This document shows, one piece after another, positions 11,413 through 21,415 of a stretch of 64,000 bases of DNA. A model generated the notes under the pieces. The model was given only the letters and a program-made list of their open reading frames with translations. It made no database searches and was not told where the DNA came from. The stretch is taken from assembly GCF_000340215.1 (NCBI RefSeq), contig NW_006921533.1, positions 7,790,334 through 7,854,333 on the forward strand, written 5' to 3'. The first letter of the stretch is position 1, and each line of letters begins with the position of its first letter. This stretch comes from Pseudocercospora fijiensis CIRAD86. Lineage: Eukaryota; Ascomycota; Dothideomycetes; Mycosphaerellales; Mycosphaerellaceae. The position numbers were made by a program, and so were the translations under genes.

Positions 11413-11805
11413 CGTGCTGCATGTTGAAGAACTTGTTGGGGAGGGTTTTCTGGAAAAGTAAAGATGGAGATGGAGATGGGGATGGAAGGTGGAGTGGGAT
11501 GTTGGCACCGCGTCTGTTTCGCGTTTTTGCCAAGACTTTCCCTGAAACTCTAATTTTGGGCCCGCTGTGCTGTGAGAGTATCATCTGGGAGGACTTGATT
11601 GTGCATAGTTATTGCTACATATGTTCCGCTGCTTCCACCTGAGAGCGGCATTGCAATATGCGCTGGTATGCTCGGGGAGCCATTGTCTACCTTCGATTGG
11701 CATTGCTCAGAGATGAAAACACAGCTGCAACTGCTCCATAGCAATGCTTTTCAGTGAGAGCTTTGTATTCACCAGAACTGCCCTTAGACCATAATCGCTC
11801 TCCGC
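11413..11805 (-). promoter_or_regulatory. Spacer: upstream region of the gamma-tubulin complex gene and 3' end of the copper-protein gene
   Basis: Normal genic composition, no further ORF of weight. The side next to 11412 has a purine-rich GGAGATGGAGATGGGG stretch (a CT-rich leader on the minus strand). The side next to 11805 would hold the 3' UTR of the upstream minus-strand gene. No clear poly(A) signal stands out. Confidence 0.4.
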
Positions 11806-12515
11806 TTACAAAATCAGACCAGCTGCCAACATGCCGAGACCCACAACACTGCCCATCGCCGTAGCCATCGCAGCACCTGCGCTCGAGGTAGCAGAAGCAG
11901 AAGCCTTAGTTGCCGAGGCAGAAGCAGAGGCAGAAGCAGAAGCGTTTGGTGAGCTCGAAGATGCGGAGCTGTGGGTGGACGCTGATGTCCATGTAGCAGT
12001 GAAGCCGGTGGCATTTGTGCAAGAGGAACCAGCGGTGGCGTTGCTTCCAGTCACGAATTTGACAGGAGCGCACTGTACAGCATCATGAGCAAAATGCGTC
12101 ACAAGTATGCTGAGATTCTTACCTGATAGAGAGTGCCATCCACAGACGAGTCGATGACCTGAATGATACCTCCCTTACCAGCGAAGGACGCAGGAGCTCG
12201 AAGATCCGTCAAGCAGAACTTGCCAATGCCAGTGCTGTTCACGACTGGCACAATCTCGGTGAAGTTGTATGGCTCCTTGGTGTCGGTGGTGGCGAGGAAG
12301 GACCAGGAGCCGGCGGGATGCGAGCTGAAGATGGAAACTGCGAACCGGTCGACCTGAACTTGGGGGGCGGTGTCGTTCACGACGACAGTGGCGCCGCCGC
12401 ACGGTGCTGTTGGCTCGTCGTCGTCGATGAAGCCTGCGGTTGGTGGCCAGTCGAGGGTGAAGTGAGCGGATGCCAGGCTGGCAGCGATGAGAGCGGTGCA
12501 GAATGAGCGGAGCAT
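11806..12515 (-). CDS. Secreted GPI-type X325/BIM1-like copper-binding protein
   Basis: Two exons, 12515-12123 and 12072-11806, joined over a 50-bp intron in phase 0, give 219 residues. A 17-residue signal peptide (MLRSFCTALIAASLASA) is followed by His18, which would become the mature N-terminus. The LDWPPTAGF segment, the CGG at 39-41 and the SSHPAGSW motif with His66 match the X325/BIM1 family, LPMO-like folds that bind Cu(II) through the N-terminal His, a second His and an acidic residue. Cys39, Cys101, Cys132 and a Cys near 146 could form two disulfides. A Ser/Ala/Thr-rich linker and a hydrophobic tail (about 195-219) indicate a GPI anchor. In Cryptococcus, Bim1 assists copper uptake with Ctr1. 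It is divergent from the reductase, consistent with a copper role. The in-frame extension upstream of 12515 is rejected because it precedes the signal peptide. Confidence 0.88.
12073..12122 (-). other. Spliceosomal intron (50 bp) in the copper-protein gene
   Basis: On the minus strand the donor is CAG|GTAAGA and the acceptor GTACAG|TGC. Removal joins ...GTLYQ to CAPVKF in phase 0 and places a conserved Cys directly after the junction. Without splicing the frame ends shortly after the donor. The intron contains TGAGCAAA on the plus strand (12086-12093), an exact match to the reverse of TTTGCTCA. Confidence 0.9.
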
Positions 12516-12643
12516 TGTCGCGAGTATTTGTGGGAATGGTGCTAGGAGAAGCGATGTGTATGAAGAAGTGAAGTGCGATGCAGAAGAGAAACACAGTTGG
12601 AGGCCCCCGATGGGTCTATTGATCAGGGCAGAACCTACATATC

Positions 12644-12659
12644 TTGCTAAATAAAGCAA
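12644..12659. promoter_or_regulatory. TTGCT-N6-AGCAA inverted repeat
   Basis: Perfect 5-bp inverted repeat with spacer AAATAA, 129 bp upstream of the copper-protein ATG. It shares the TTGCT half of copper-response elements but lacks the full GCTCA core. Confidence 0.35.
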
Positions 12660-12826
12660 ATCCCACGTGCGGTCTCGCCACGGATGCTGTCCGACGGCAA
12701 GGGCGGATAGGGAAGTCACGGTAATAGCACACGTCCTGCCACAGTGATTGGGTGTCCACGTCTCAGGATCTGGCAGCATTCCAGGTCTGGCCTGTTCATG
12801 CATGCAGTTGGACTAGCGTCATTTTA

Positions 12827-12865
12827 CTTGCTCAATGCCGGCGGCGCCAAGAGCATATTTGCTCA
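12827..12865. promoter_or_regulatory. Cluster of Mac1/CuRE-like TTGCTCA motifs
   Basis: TTGCTCA occurs at 12828-12834 and again, as full TTTGCTCA, at 12858-12865, 31 bp apart, about three helical turns. Between them GAGCA (12851-12855) makes an inverted repeat with TGCTC (12860-12864). Yeast Mac1 binds TTTGC(T/G)C(A/G), usually in pairs, and the Aspergillus fumigatus homologue is reported to bind a GCTCA-cored site. The functional call is inference. Confidence 0.5.
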
Positions 12866-13328
12866 CTTCATCCCGCACCCCGCACCCCGATCCTCGAACA
12901 CCATCCACCACGACTTGTTGCCGACGCTGACGTGGGACTGGCAGGGGAAATAAATCACCGCCGAGTCGACAGAGAGAAGATCACCGGTGCATTGCAAACA
13001 ACATCTGGGCTCGGGGAGGCGAAGTTGACTCTGAGATTGGGGTTCATGGGAAGGCCTGTCAACCAACAGGGCACATCTTGCCAGGCCAGCAGCGACGTGA
13101 CGACGGCGAACGAGGGCATCTTGACTGAACAAACTTCCGATTCAACTTCCGAACGCCGAACATCGACTTCATCTCTTTCCCAAGCGAATCCGAACACGGC
13201 TGGGCGAACAGCTGTTGAAGAAGGTATCAGCCTGGACTGCAGCAGCTAGACGCCCTTGACCGCATCGCATGTTGCCGTCCTGACCGCAGCGACTCACGTG
13301 GCAGAGGCCTCTGGCCCGCGTCGTTGCA

Positions 13329-13335
13329 GTGCTCA
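13329..13335 (+). promoter_or_regulatory. GTGCTCA motif close to the reductase start
   Basis: GTGCTCA sits 43 bp upstream of the reductase ATG and matches seven of eight bases of the TGTGCTCA copper motif described for Aspergillus. A single short match carries little weight on its own. Confidence 0.3.
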
Positions 13336-13377
13336 TCTCCAAAGACAACGCAAGGACTGTCTTCTTCGCCGCTCAAG

Positions 13378-15243
13378 ATGGACATGAGCGGCATGGACCA
13401 CGACATGAGCGGCATGACAATGAGCGGCGGCATCTTCACGCCCGCCGACGAGTCCTATGCTTATGGCTTCTGGTACGGCATAGCCGGATGCGTCGGACTC
13501 CTCACAGTCATCAGAGCCGCCTCAATACTACAGATCAGACAGCGACTAAAAGCGCATCAACGCACTCCACGAAGCATCCCCTCACGACCAACCGGCTGCA
13601 TCGCCCAAGCCTACGCAACAGCACAAGCAACGACCCGAGAAATGCTGTACCCACAACCCTACTACTTCACCGGTCGAATCACGAAATACTTCACTCCCTT
13701 ACCTGTAGGCCGATGGCTCCTTCTAGCCTTCTACTGGATCATAATCCTATCCTTCCTGTGGACCGGGACCATTCTGAAATCTAAAGATCCCATGTACGCA
13801 TACAAATGGGAAAAAGTCGGATTCCGAGCCGCTTGGGTTACTGTCACCCAAATACCTCTAATCTACTTGCTGTCGTGCAAGTTCAACCCCATCAGTATCT
13901 TGACGGGTATCTCGTACGAACGTTTCAACTGGGTACACCGTTGGGCGGCGCGGACCGTGTTCCTGACCGCGATTGTGCACTGGTCTTTCTTCTATACCGA
14001 ATGGTCCTTGGCAGACATTGTCAAAATGGAGATCGAGATGATGCCGATGGTTAAATATGGGTTCGGGGCTTGGGGGGTTGTTACCTGGACGGTGATTTCT
14101 GGGTTCGGACTTTTCAGGAATTTGAACTATGAGCTGTTTGTGATACAGCATATTGCGGCTGCGGGTGTTCTGCTGTGGCTGCTTTTTGTGCATGTGCCAT
14201 CGTATGCGAGGTACAACATCTGGTTGTCAATCGCATTTGTGGCGTTCGATTGGGGTATGCGAATTATCTGGGGTGTGCTGAGGAATTTTCACTTGTTGGG
14301 CGGGAAGAGCCCATTCGAGGCGGGATACACGACACATCTTGAGACGCTACCAGGTGATGTGGTACGACTGACGATCGAAAATGCCGACTTTAAGTGGCAG
14401 GCGGGACAGCATGCATATGTCATGATGCCTGGCTTGCGACCTTTCGAACTTCATCCTTTCACCATCGCCAATGCTCCAAGAAGTGGTCGCGACCAAAATG
14501 AAAGAAAGCTGAGCATGCTCATACAAGCTCGCTCTGGCTTCTCAAAAAGCTTGCACAAGGCTGCCCAGAAGACTCCCGGCAGTCACTGGCGCTATCGAAC
14601 ATTTCTAAGCGGACCTTGGGGCTCGCCACCAGATCTCTCGCATCATGAAACTGTAGTCTTGATCGCCTGCTCCTCAGGCGCATCCTTCATCGTCCCGCTT
14701 CTGCAGGATCTTGTGAGAAAACAAGGCTGCGTCCGAAACATTTCCTTGCACTGGATGATCAAGGCCGAGGAGCATTACCAGTGGTTTGCCGAAGAGCTTC
14801 GAGCACTTATCGAGCAATCGCAGGGCCTCGCTCTCAATTTGCAGATCTGTGTGCATGTCACCAGATCCCAGCCGCTAGGACCTCCCGACGCGGCCGAGGA
14901 GGTCAGGACGAATTCCATCTCCGTATCACCTGGCTCCTCGGCATCGAGCAGCACGGGTGCGAGTGCGCATTCGATCGAGAACGACAAAACTCCGCTCCAC
15001 CTCGCAAAAGGGAGACAATCCTCTGCGCTGGTCATGAAGCATGGCGGCAGGCCAACCTTGGATTCGATGATCCGAGCACCAGTAGAACAGGCTCTCGGCG
15101 AGACTGCCGTGATCGTTTGCGGTGGTTTGGCCATCACTGCCCAGACTCGTACATATGTTGCCAAGCTTTCCGATGAGCGTGCTGTACATAAAGGTACTGG
15201 GGCTCAAGGCATATTTCTTTTTACCGAGACATATGGGTGGTAG
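13378..15243 (+). CDS. Ferric/cupric reductase transmembrane protein (FRE family) with Met-rich N-terminus
   Basis: Intronless, 621 residues. The frame is open upstream to 13324 but without an ATG; the ATG at 13378 has a strong context (CAAGATGG). The outside N-terminus is MDMSGMDHDMSGMTMSGG: six Met and one His in 18 residues, like CTR copper-transporter ectodomains. About seven membrane spans follow. Two H-x13-H pairs (H187/H201 and H258/H272) are the bis-haem ligands. The FAD site is HPFTIANAP, an LSGPWGS and CSSGASFIVPLL stretch serves NADPH binding, and the protein ends GIFLFTETYGW as is usual for fungal FRE proteins. It would pass electrons from cytosolic NADPH to extracellular Fe(III) or Cu(II). 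Divergent from the X325/BIM1-like gene, which favours copper. Base skew changes from C-rich to G-rich near 13925. Confidence 0.92.
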   Translation: MDMSGMDHDMSGMTMSGGIFTPADESYAYGFWYGIAGCVGLLTVIRAASILQIRQRLKAHQRTPRSIPSRPTGCIAQAYATAQATTREMLYPQPYYFTGRITKYFTPLPVGRWLLLAFYWIIILSFLWTGTILKSKDPMYAYKWEKVGFRAAWVTVTQIPLIYLLSCKFNPISILTGISYERFNWVHRWAARTVFLTAIVHWSFFYTEWSLADIVKMEIEMMPMVKYGFGAWGVVTWTVISGFGLFRNLNYELFVIQHIAAAGVLLWLLFVHVPSYARYNIWLSIAFVAFDWGMRIIWGVLRNFHLLGGKSPFEAGYTTHLETLPGDVVRLTIENADFKWQAGQHAYVMMPGLRPFELHPFTIANAPRSGRDQNERKLSMLIQARSGFSKSLHKAAQKTPGSHWRYRTFLSGPWGSPPDLSHHETVVLIACSSGASFIVPLLQDLVRKQGCVRNISLHWMIKAEEHYQWFAEELRALIEQSQGLALNLQICVHVTRSQPLGPPDAAEEVRTNSISVSPGSSASSSTGASAHSIENDKTPLHLAKGRQSSALVMKHGGRPTLDSMIRAPVEQALGETAVIVCGGLAITAQTRTYVAKLSDERAVHKGTGAQGIFLFTETYGW

Positions 15244-15505
15244 ATGTCTTGTGTATGATTTTGCATCGCATAGCATAGTATAGCATAGCATAATGATTTA
15301 CGATATGTATTAAATCCGCTCGGCTTATAGCCTCGGCTTATAGCTAAGTTTACGATAATATTAGGCGAAATCTCTATAGTCTAAGATCGAGCTCTTTCTA
15401 ATAAAAGGTCGTTTTTATCGTAGAGCCTAGCTAGTAGCTACTTCCCTAAGCCCTAGCTAGCTATTAATTCCTAAGTAATACTAAAGAAATAAGTCTATAT
15501 ACTAC
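15244..15505. other. 3' flank of the reductase and start of RIP territory
   Basis: A short imperfect repeat of CATAG/AGCAT units (about 15265-15292) follows the stop codon. Composition switches to CpA-poor sequence near 15310. CGGCTTATAGC is directly repeated at about 15319 and 15333. No gene is visible. Confidence 0.6.
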
Positions 15506-15694
15506 TATTAGAGGTTACACGTAATTAGTATATAACTAGACTAAGTAAAGCTAGGGTCCTAATACCTTAGGTAGGGCTTAGTGCTTAGCGTTAGGCTAAC
15601 TAGCCTACCTTCCTCCCTCTCCTCTTAGATCTCTATCGAATGCTATACTAATGTACTACTACCCTATCTACCTACTAATATAACCCTTCTTATA
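15506..15694 (+). repeat. Family A 5' LTR (189 bp)
   Basis: Starts TATTAGAGG (from TGTTAGAGG) and ends CTTCTTATA (from CTTCTTACA); both terminal changes fit RIP of CpA/TpG. Same length as both LTRs of the complete copy. Confidence 0.85.
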
Positions 15695-15869
15695 TAGTAT
15701 TTAATCTACCCTTTAAGGATAGTAGCTAGATAGTCCTTATTTCAAGCTTTTAGCGGTATAGCCCCGAAAACCGTTAATCTAACTATATTACGCCCGAAGA
15801 ACGGGACCTATACGTACTATTCTATTAAAACAACCGTACTAATTATTAAGCAAGGCCTTCTATATAGCC

Positions 15870-17255
15870 TATTATACCGAGTTAATCGTACTAGACCGAT
15901 ATCTACTAATTCCGCTATATCTGTACTATAAGAGGCTATAATACATTATTAGTATTACCCCTTATAATAGCCGGCTTATTACGAAGTAACAATAACCGCG
16001 GCGCCGCTAGTAGCACTAGCAATAACAATACTAGTAGTATAGAGCCTATTAATAAAGAGCCTATAATTCTAGGTAATAATCTAGAATTGCCTATTAACGA
16101 CATTCTTAACAACATTATTAATCGACGATATAGCTAACTAGCCTTTAGGCCCTAACTAGTAGGGAGACTTTAAGAAGCTACTTAAAATAGGCTTACTGCC
16201 CTACGTTAAGAATAATAGCTAAAGGATAACCTCCTCGAGCTCTGTCGCCTTTAGGAAGCTCTAATAACTACTACTAAACTAATAGTAGGACCTTCCTTAC
16301 TATTAGTATAGAAGAAGGATGCTAAGCTTAAGGACTATACTGTGTTTAATAGCTCTAGTCGAAAGCAATATAACGACTATATTCGTAACTATAAGCTTAA
16401 TTAGCGAAACGTACTAAGGGCTCTACTAGACGACTATTCGTTAGTCGTCTATACTATATAGTATATTAATAGAGACCTAAAGCGTACCTAGGATAACTAT
16501 TTCGACTCCCTTAATAACTAGACTGCTATTTAGTAGCATACCTATAAGACTATTATACTAGACACTCTTAGAAACCCTATACTAAGGCAATAACATGCTT
16601 AGGACTAGTACCTCCGAGCTAAACAAAAGACTAATTAATCGGCTCGCTTATTTAAAGCCTATTTAAAGACCCTCGAAGACGACCTTCCGGCTAAGACTAA
16701 TTCTCTATAGATCTCCGAGATACGCCTAAAGCTTAGATAGGAGCTTATCCTCAAATTAGACCGCCGCTATATATTCGAACAGGCTAATCTAATACGCATT
16801 TAATTTATAGTCGAAGTAGAAATAGCTAAACGAGCTGTCTAGCTTTAGTAACGACTAGAATCTAAGATACGGCTAGCCGCTAACAACCGTAGCCGTAGTA
16901 GAAACTAAGGAAGTACTCCCTAAACGAATACTACTAATAATAGAAATAGCAACGACTACTAACGTAGAAGAGGCCGTAGCCGGCGACTATATAAAGGAGG
17001 CTGCGATAGAGGCCGTAGAAGGGGCTCGTATCCCTATAGTACTAATCGCTTAACTAATAATAGTAGCAATAGCAGCTATAGCAATTACCTAACCGGATTG
17101 AAGTGCTTTAACTGTAATAGCACTAGCTATTTACTAGGCTAATGCGATAAACCTAAGGACTAGGCCCGAATCGACCGTGCTACCGCTAAATACCGAAAGC
17201 ACCTTTTAGCTACTAACGCTACCCCTATTAGTCCTTCTAATTAGTCGAAAAAAGA
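15870..17255 (+). pseudogene. Family A gag relic (copy 2)
   Basis: Reads as a capsid-like segment, then an Arg/Gly/Asn-rich tract (RRGRSRRLYKGG-like) and a CCHC knuckle CFNCNSTSYLLG*CDKPKD near 17100-17160. The knuckle His is now Tyr and the Gln/Trp before the last Cys is a stop. It ends at the conserved A6 run (17248-17253) where the pol frame takes over. Confidence 0.75.
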
Positions 17256-19666
17256 TTAGGCGTCGCACTAACTGTTAGCCTCGTACGGCGTAAGACTATC
17301 GACATTATACTAGCTATTATACGTACCTGTCTTATATAGGATATATACAGAACTAACTATAAAACTAAGGTTACACTAGATCTAGGAAATTCAGTTAGCG
17401 CCCTTATTAGCTATCGCCTAGCTAAGTAATTAGACCTTCGACAATTAAATAGAGCTAACCTGCTAACCCTTGCTTAGTTTAATAACGCTCGGCACTTAAC
17501 CTATAGGGCCTACTATGTTCCTATAGTTCTAAAGGACGACCTCGGAAATAAACGCCTACTAGACTTTACTACCTACGTTAGTTAGAATNNNNNNNNNNNN
17601 NNNNNNNNNNNNNNNNNNNNNNNNNNNNNNNNNNNNNNNNNNNNNNNNNNNNNNNNNNNNNNNNNNNNNNNNNNNNNNNNNNNNNNNNATCGCTAGAAGG
17701 AGGATATTAAGTATATTAACGTTAGCGAGTGCCCTAACGATATTAGGGTCCTATTTATTAGTAACCTAACTCTAGCTAATCCGACTGCCGACCTGCTTAG
17801 TAGTAATAACGACGAACCTGTGCCCCCTAATAGTATAGACCCTAATTAGCTTGCTCGTATACTATAGCCTGTTCGAGAGACTTATATTAATATATTCAAA
17901 TACTACCTAGTATCGGCATTGCCTATATTTAAAGAGACGGACTATAAGATCGATATTATATAGGGCAAGGAGGTTCCTTTTAGGCCCCTCTATAACCTTA
18001 GTAAATGAGAGCTTACTATATTACGTAAGTATCTAGATAAGAACCTAGCTAATAGTCGAATTTAGTATAGTGATAGCCCTGCTAGTGCACCTATCCTATT
18101 CGTACTAAAGAAGGATAGTAGCCTATACCTCTATATCGATTATCGTAGGCTTAATACTATTACTATTAAGGACCGCTGTCTACTTCCGCTTATTAATAAG
18201 ACCCTCGACCGCCTATCTAGCGCCTGTTTCTATACTATACTAGATATTAAAGACGCCTATTACCGCATTCGTATTCGCAAGGGCGATAAATAGAAAACAG
18301 CCTTCTATACTCGCTATAGCTATTTCGAGTACTTAGTTATGCTATTTAGCCTAGCTAATGCCCCTACTACATTTTAGTCCTATATTAATCGGGCCCTATT
18401 AGGCCTATTAGACTATCTCTGTATAGTTTACCTAGATAACATCCTAGTTTACACCTATTTACCTAATATTACAAAACACTAGGCCGTAGTACGTAAGGTC
18501 CTCGACCGCCTACGAGCCTATAGACTATATTGCAAGCCTTCTAAATACACCTTCGCTACTAAGGAGGTAGCTTTCCTCGGCTTTATTGTATTAACTAATA
18601 GTATTAAGGCTAATCCTAATCGGATTAAAACTATTACTAAATAGCCTATTCCTACGTTAATTAAGGAACTGTAGTCGTTCCTTAGCTTCGCTAATTCCTA
18701 TTATCGCTTTATTAAGGGCTATTTACGGCATATAATGCCCCTAACTAAGCTTACTAAAACTAAGGCCAATCTATCTAGAGAGCCCAAATAGACTAATAAA
18801 GCATAAGCCGCTTTTAACGGTTTAAAAAAGCGCTTTACTAAAGTCCCCCTATTATACTATTTCGTACTAAGTAGGCAGATCCGTATTAAGACTAACGCTT
18901 TACAGTTCGCTATATTAGCTATTATATTACAATAGGCTAATAACAATTACTAGCACCCGATTACCTTCTTTTTAAGGAAGATAATTAATACTAAGCGTCG
19001 CTACGAGACCTACGAATAAGAATTACTAGCTATTATCGAGGCCTTTAAGTATTAGAGGCACTACCTCGATAGGGCCTAATATACGATATAGGTCTATATA
19101 GACTATAACAACCTCCGTAGTATTACTAAGGTTACTAGGGTTATAGGTCGATAGGCTAGATAGGCCGTCTACCTCGCCGGGTTCGATTTTAATATATTAT
19201 ACTAGCTAGGCGTAAGCAACTCTACCGATAGCCTATCGAGGCGGCCTAATTACGATAGCGAGACTTGGCAATCTGTTAATTTATTGTTTCTAACCCTATA
19301 GTATAAGATTGCTATAGCCCGTATTATTAATAAGCAAGCGTAGGATAAGCGGACCTCCGGACCCCGCGGCGGCAATAAATACTATAGCGGAGTTATTGTT
19401 CTTCTAGTATGCGTTAGAAAGGACGTAGATCGCTCGAGCTACGACAACTCGATTAAAGACATTACCATCTATAGTAATAGCCTATATAGCGACAGTACTA
19501 CAGAAGAGGTTATAGTAGTTCCGGCTACTAGTGCTATTAGATGCATATAATACGTACCTCGTTCGATAGCAAGGGTACTATTAAATAACCTTACGAATAG
19601 GGATAGTTAATCGTTTATAGATAAGCTATTACGGGCTTAGTAGAGGGACGCCTTTATTAGGGCTAA
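17247..19666 (+). pseudogene. Family A pol relic (protease, RT, RNase H; copy 2)
   Basis: The protease DLGNSVSALISYRLAK segment is at about 17380, RT with DIKDAYYRIRIRKGD at about 18240, a YLDN box (YLDD in active enzymes) near 18430, and RNase H ending in LSRRPN near 19240. The 100-N gap removes part of the protease. The reading breaks at the adjoining LTR of copy 3. Confidence 0.8.
17589..17688. other. Assembly gap, 100 N
   Basis: Exactly 100 N, a conventional placeholder length. By comparison with the complete copy (about 42090-42200) roughly 110 bp of protease-region sequence is missing, so the true gap is probably small. Confidence 0.95.
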
Positions 19667-19851
19667 AGAGGCTATACGTAATTAGTATATAACTAGGCCG
19701 AGTAAAGCTAGGGTCTTAATGCCTTAGGTAGGGCTTAGCGCTTAGCGTTAGGCTAACTCTCCTACCTTCCTCCCTCTCCTACTAGATCCTTATCGAATAC
19801 TACCTATACCTACTACTACCCTATCTACCTACTAATATAACCCTTCTTATA
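19667..19851 (+). repeat. Family A LTR (copy 3, 5' end clipped)
   Basis: Matches the family LTR from AGAGGCTATACG to CTTCTTATA but lacks the expected TGTT start. The bases in front of it look like integrase-region sequence of copy 2. Confidence 0.8.
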
Positions 19852-20009
19852 TAGTATTCGATCTACCCTTTAAGGGCAGTAGCTAGATAGTCCTTATTTC
19901 AAGCTTTTAGTAGTATAGCTACGAAAACTATCGATTTAACTATATTACGCCCGAAGAACGGGACCTATACGTACTATTCTATCGAAACAACCGTACTAAT
20001 TATTAAGCA

Positions 20010-21415
20010 AGGCCTTCTATACGGCCTATTACACTAAATCAATCGCACTAAGCCGATACCTACTAATTCTACTATATCCGCACTATAGGGGCCTATAATA
20101 TATTATTAGTATTATCCCTTATTATAATAGCCGGCTTATTACGAAGCAATAACAACAACCGCGGCGCCGCTAGTAGCGCTAGTAATAACAATACTAGTAG
20201 TATAGAGCCTATTAACGAGGAGCCTATAGTTCTAGGTAATAATCTAGAATTGCCTATTAACGATATTCTTAGCAATATTGTCTATCGTCGATATAACTAA
20301 CTAGCCTTCGGCCCCTAGCTAGTAGCGAGACTTTAAGAAGCTACTTAGAATAGGCTTACTACCTTGCGTTAAGAACAACAGCTAAAGGATAATCTCCTCG
20401 AAATTCGCCGCCTATAGGAAGCCCTAACAACTAATACTAAGCCGATAGCAGGGCCTTCCTTACTATCCGTCCTAGTTTAAAAGAAGGATGCTAAGCTTAA
20501 GGACTGCACCGTATTCGATAGCTCCAGTCGAAAGCAGTATAACGACTATATTCGTAACTATAAACTTAACTAGCGTAACGTACTAAGAGCGCTACTAGAC
20601 GACTACTCCCTAGTTGTTTATACTATATAGTATATTAATAGCGACCTAAAGCGTACCTAGGATAACTATTTTAACTCCCTCTATAACTAAGCCGCTATAA
20701 AATAGCAAGACTATAAGACTATTATGCTAGACACCCTTAGAAACCCTATACTAAGGCAACAATATGCTTAGGACTAGTACCTCCGAGCTAAACAAAAGAC
20801 TAATTAATCGGCTCGCTTATTTGAAGCCTATTTAAAGACCCTTAAAGACGATTTGCTAGCTAAGACCGACTCTATCTAGATCTCCGAAGTACGGCCTAAA
20901 TTGAGATAGGAATTAGTCCTTAAATTAGACCGCCGCTATGTGTTTAAATAGGCTAATCTTATACGCATTTAATTTATAGTTAAAGTCGAAACTATAGAGC
21001 GTATAGTATAGCTTTAATAACGGTTAGAATCTAAGATACGACTAGCCGCTAATAACCGTAGCCGCGGAGGCAACTAAGGTTCCTACTAAAACAACAATAC
21101 TAATAATAGGAACAGTAATAACGACCGTAGAAGAGGCCGTAGCTAGCGGCTATATAAAGGAGGCCGTAATAGGGGCCGTAGAAGGGGCTCGTATCCTTAT
21201 AACGCTAACCGTTTAACTAACAATAGCAGTAGCTATAGCAACCTCCCGACCGGATTAAAATGCTTTAATTGTAACAGCACTAGCTATCTACTAGGCTAAT
21301 ACGACAAACCTAGGGATTAGGCCCGAATCGACCGTACTACCGCCGATTACTAAAAGCACCTTTTAGCAGCTAACGCTACCCCTATAGGCTAACCTTCTAA
21401 TTAGTCGAAAAAAGA
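20010..21415 (+). pseudogene. Family A gag relic (copy 3)
   Basis: Same layout as the other copies: capsid-like region, Asn/Arg/Gly-rich tract at about 21060-21200, CCHC knuckle at about 21260-21320 with the His changed to Tyr, and the conserved A6 run at 21408-21413 at the gag-pol frame change. Confidence 0.75.

Larger units (their letters stand above)
12516..13377. promoter_or_regulatory. 862-bp bidirectional promoter between the copper protein and the metalloreductase
   Basis: No ORF here is convincing. It contains two CACGTG boxes (12664-12669, 13295-13300), a TTGCT/AGCAA inverted repeat (12644-12659), a TTGCTCA pair with an inverted GAGCA (12828-12865) and GTGCTCA 43 bp before the reductase ATG. 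The divergent arrangement would allow joint control of both genes. The regulatory reading rests on motif likeness only. Confidence 0.55.
15506..19666 (+). mobile_element. Family A chromoviral Ty3/gypsy, copy 2 (5' part only)
   Basis: Begins with a 189-bp LTR and runs through gag, protease, RT and RNase H into the start of the integrase region, where another LTR of the same family abuts it at 19667. It is collinear with the complete copy at 39954-47063. All ORFs are closed by RIP-type stops, and a 100-base run of N interrupts the protease region. Confidence 0.85.

Noticed and set aside
11413..11508. 32-residue N-terminal extension of the gamma-tubulin complex protein
   Set aside because: It begins with GTG and is low-complexity; the conserved part starts after the ATG at 11412.
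11806..12102. Separate 98-codon gene on the minus strand
   Set aside because: It is exon 2 of the copper-protein gene; its first ten codons lie in the 50-bp intron.
12516..12803. 96-codon N-terminal extension of the copper-protein gene
   Set aside because: It would bury the signal peptide and move His18 away from the mature N-terminus; the ATG at 12515 fits the family.
12752..13249. 165-codon plus-strand frame in the bidirectional promoter
   Set aside because: No protein-like pattern or homology I recognise, and it lies across both promoters.
13324..13377. Upstream start for the reductase
   Set aside because: There is no ATG in this stretch (it opens with TTG); the ATG at 13378 has a strong context.
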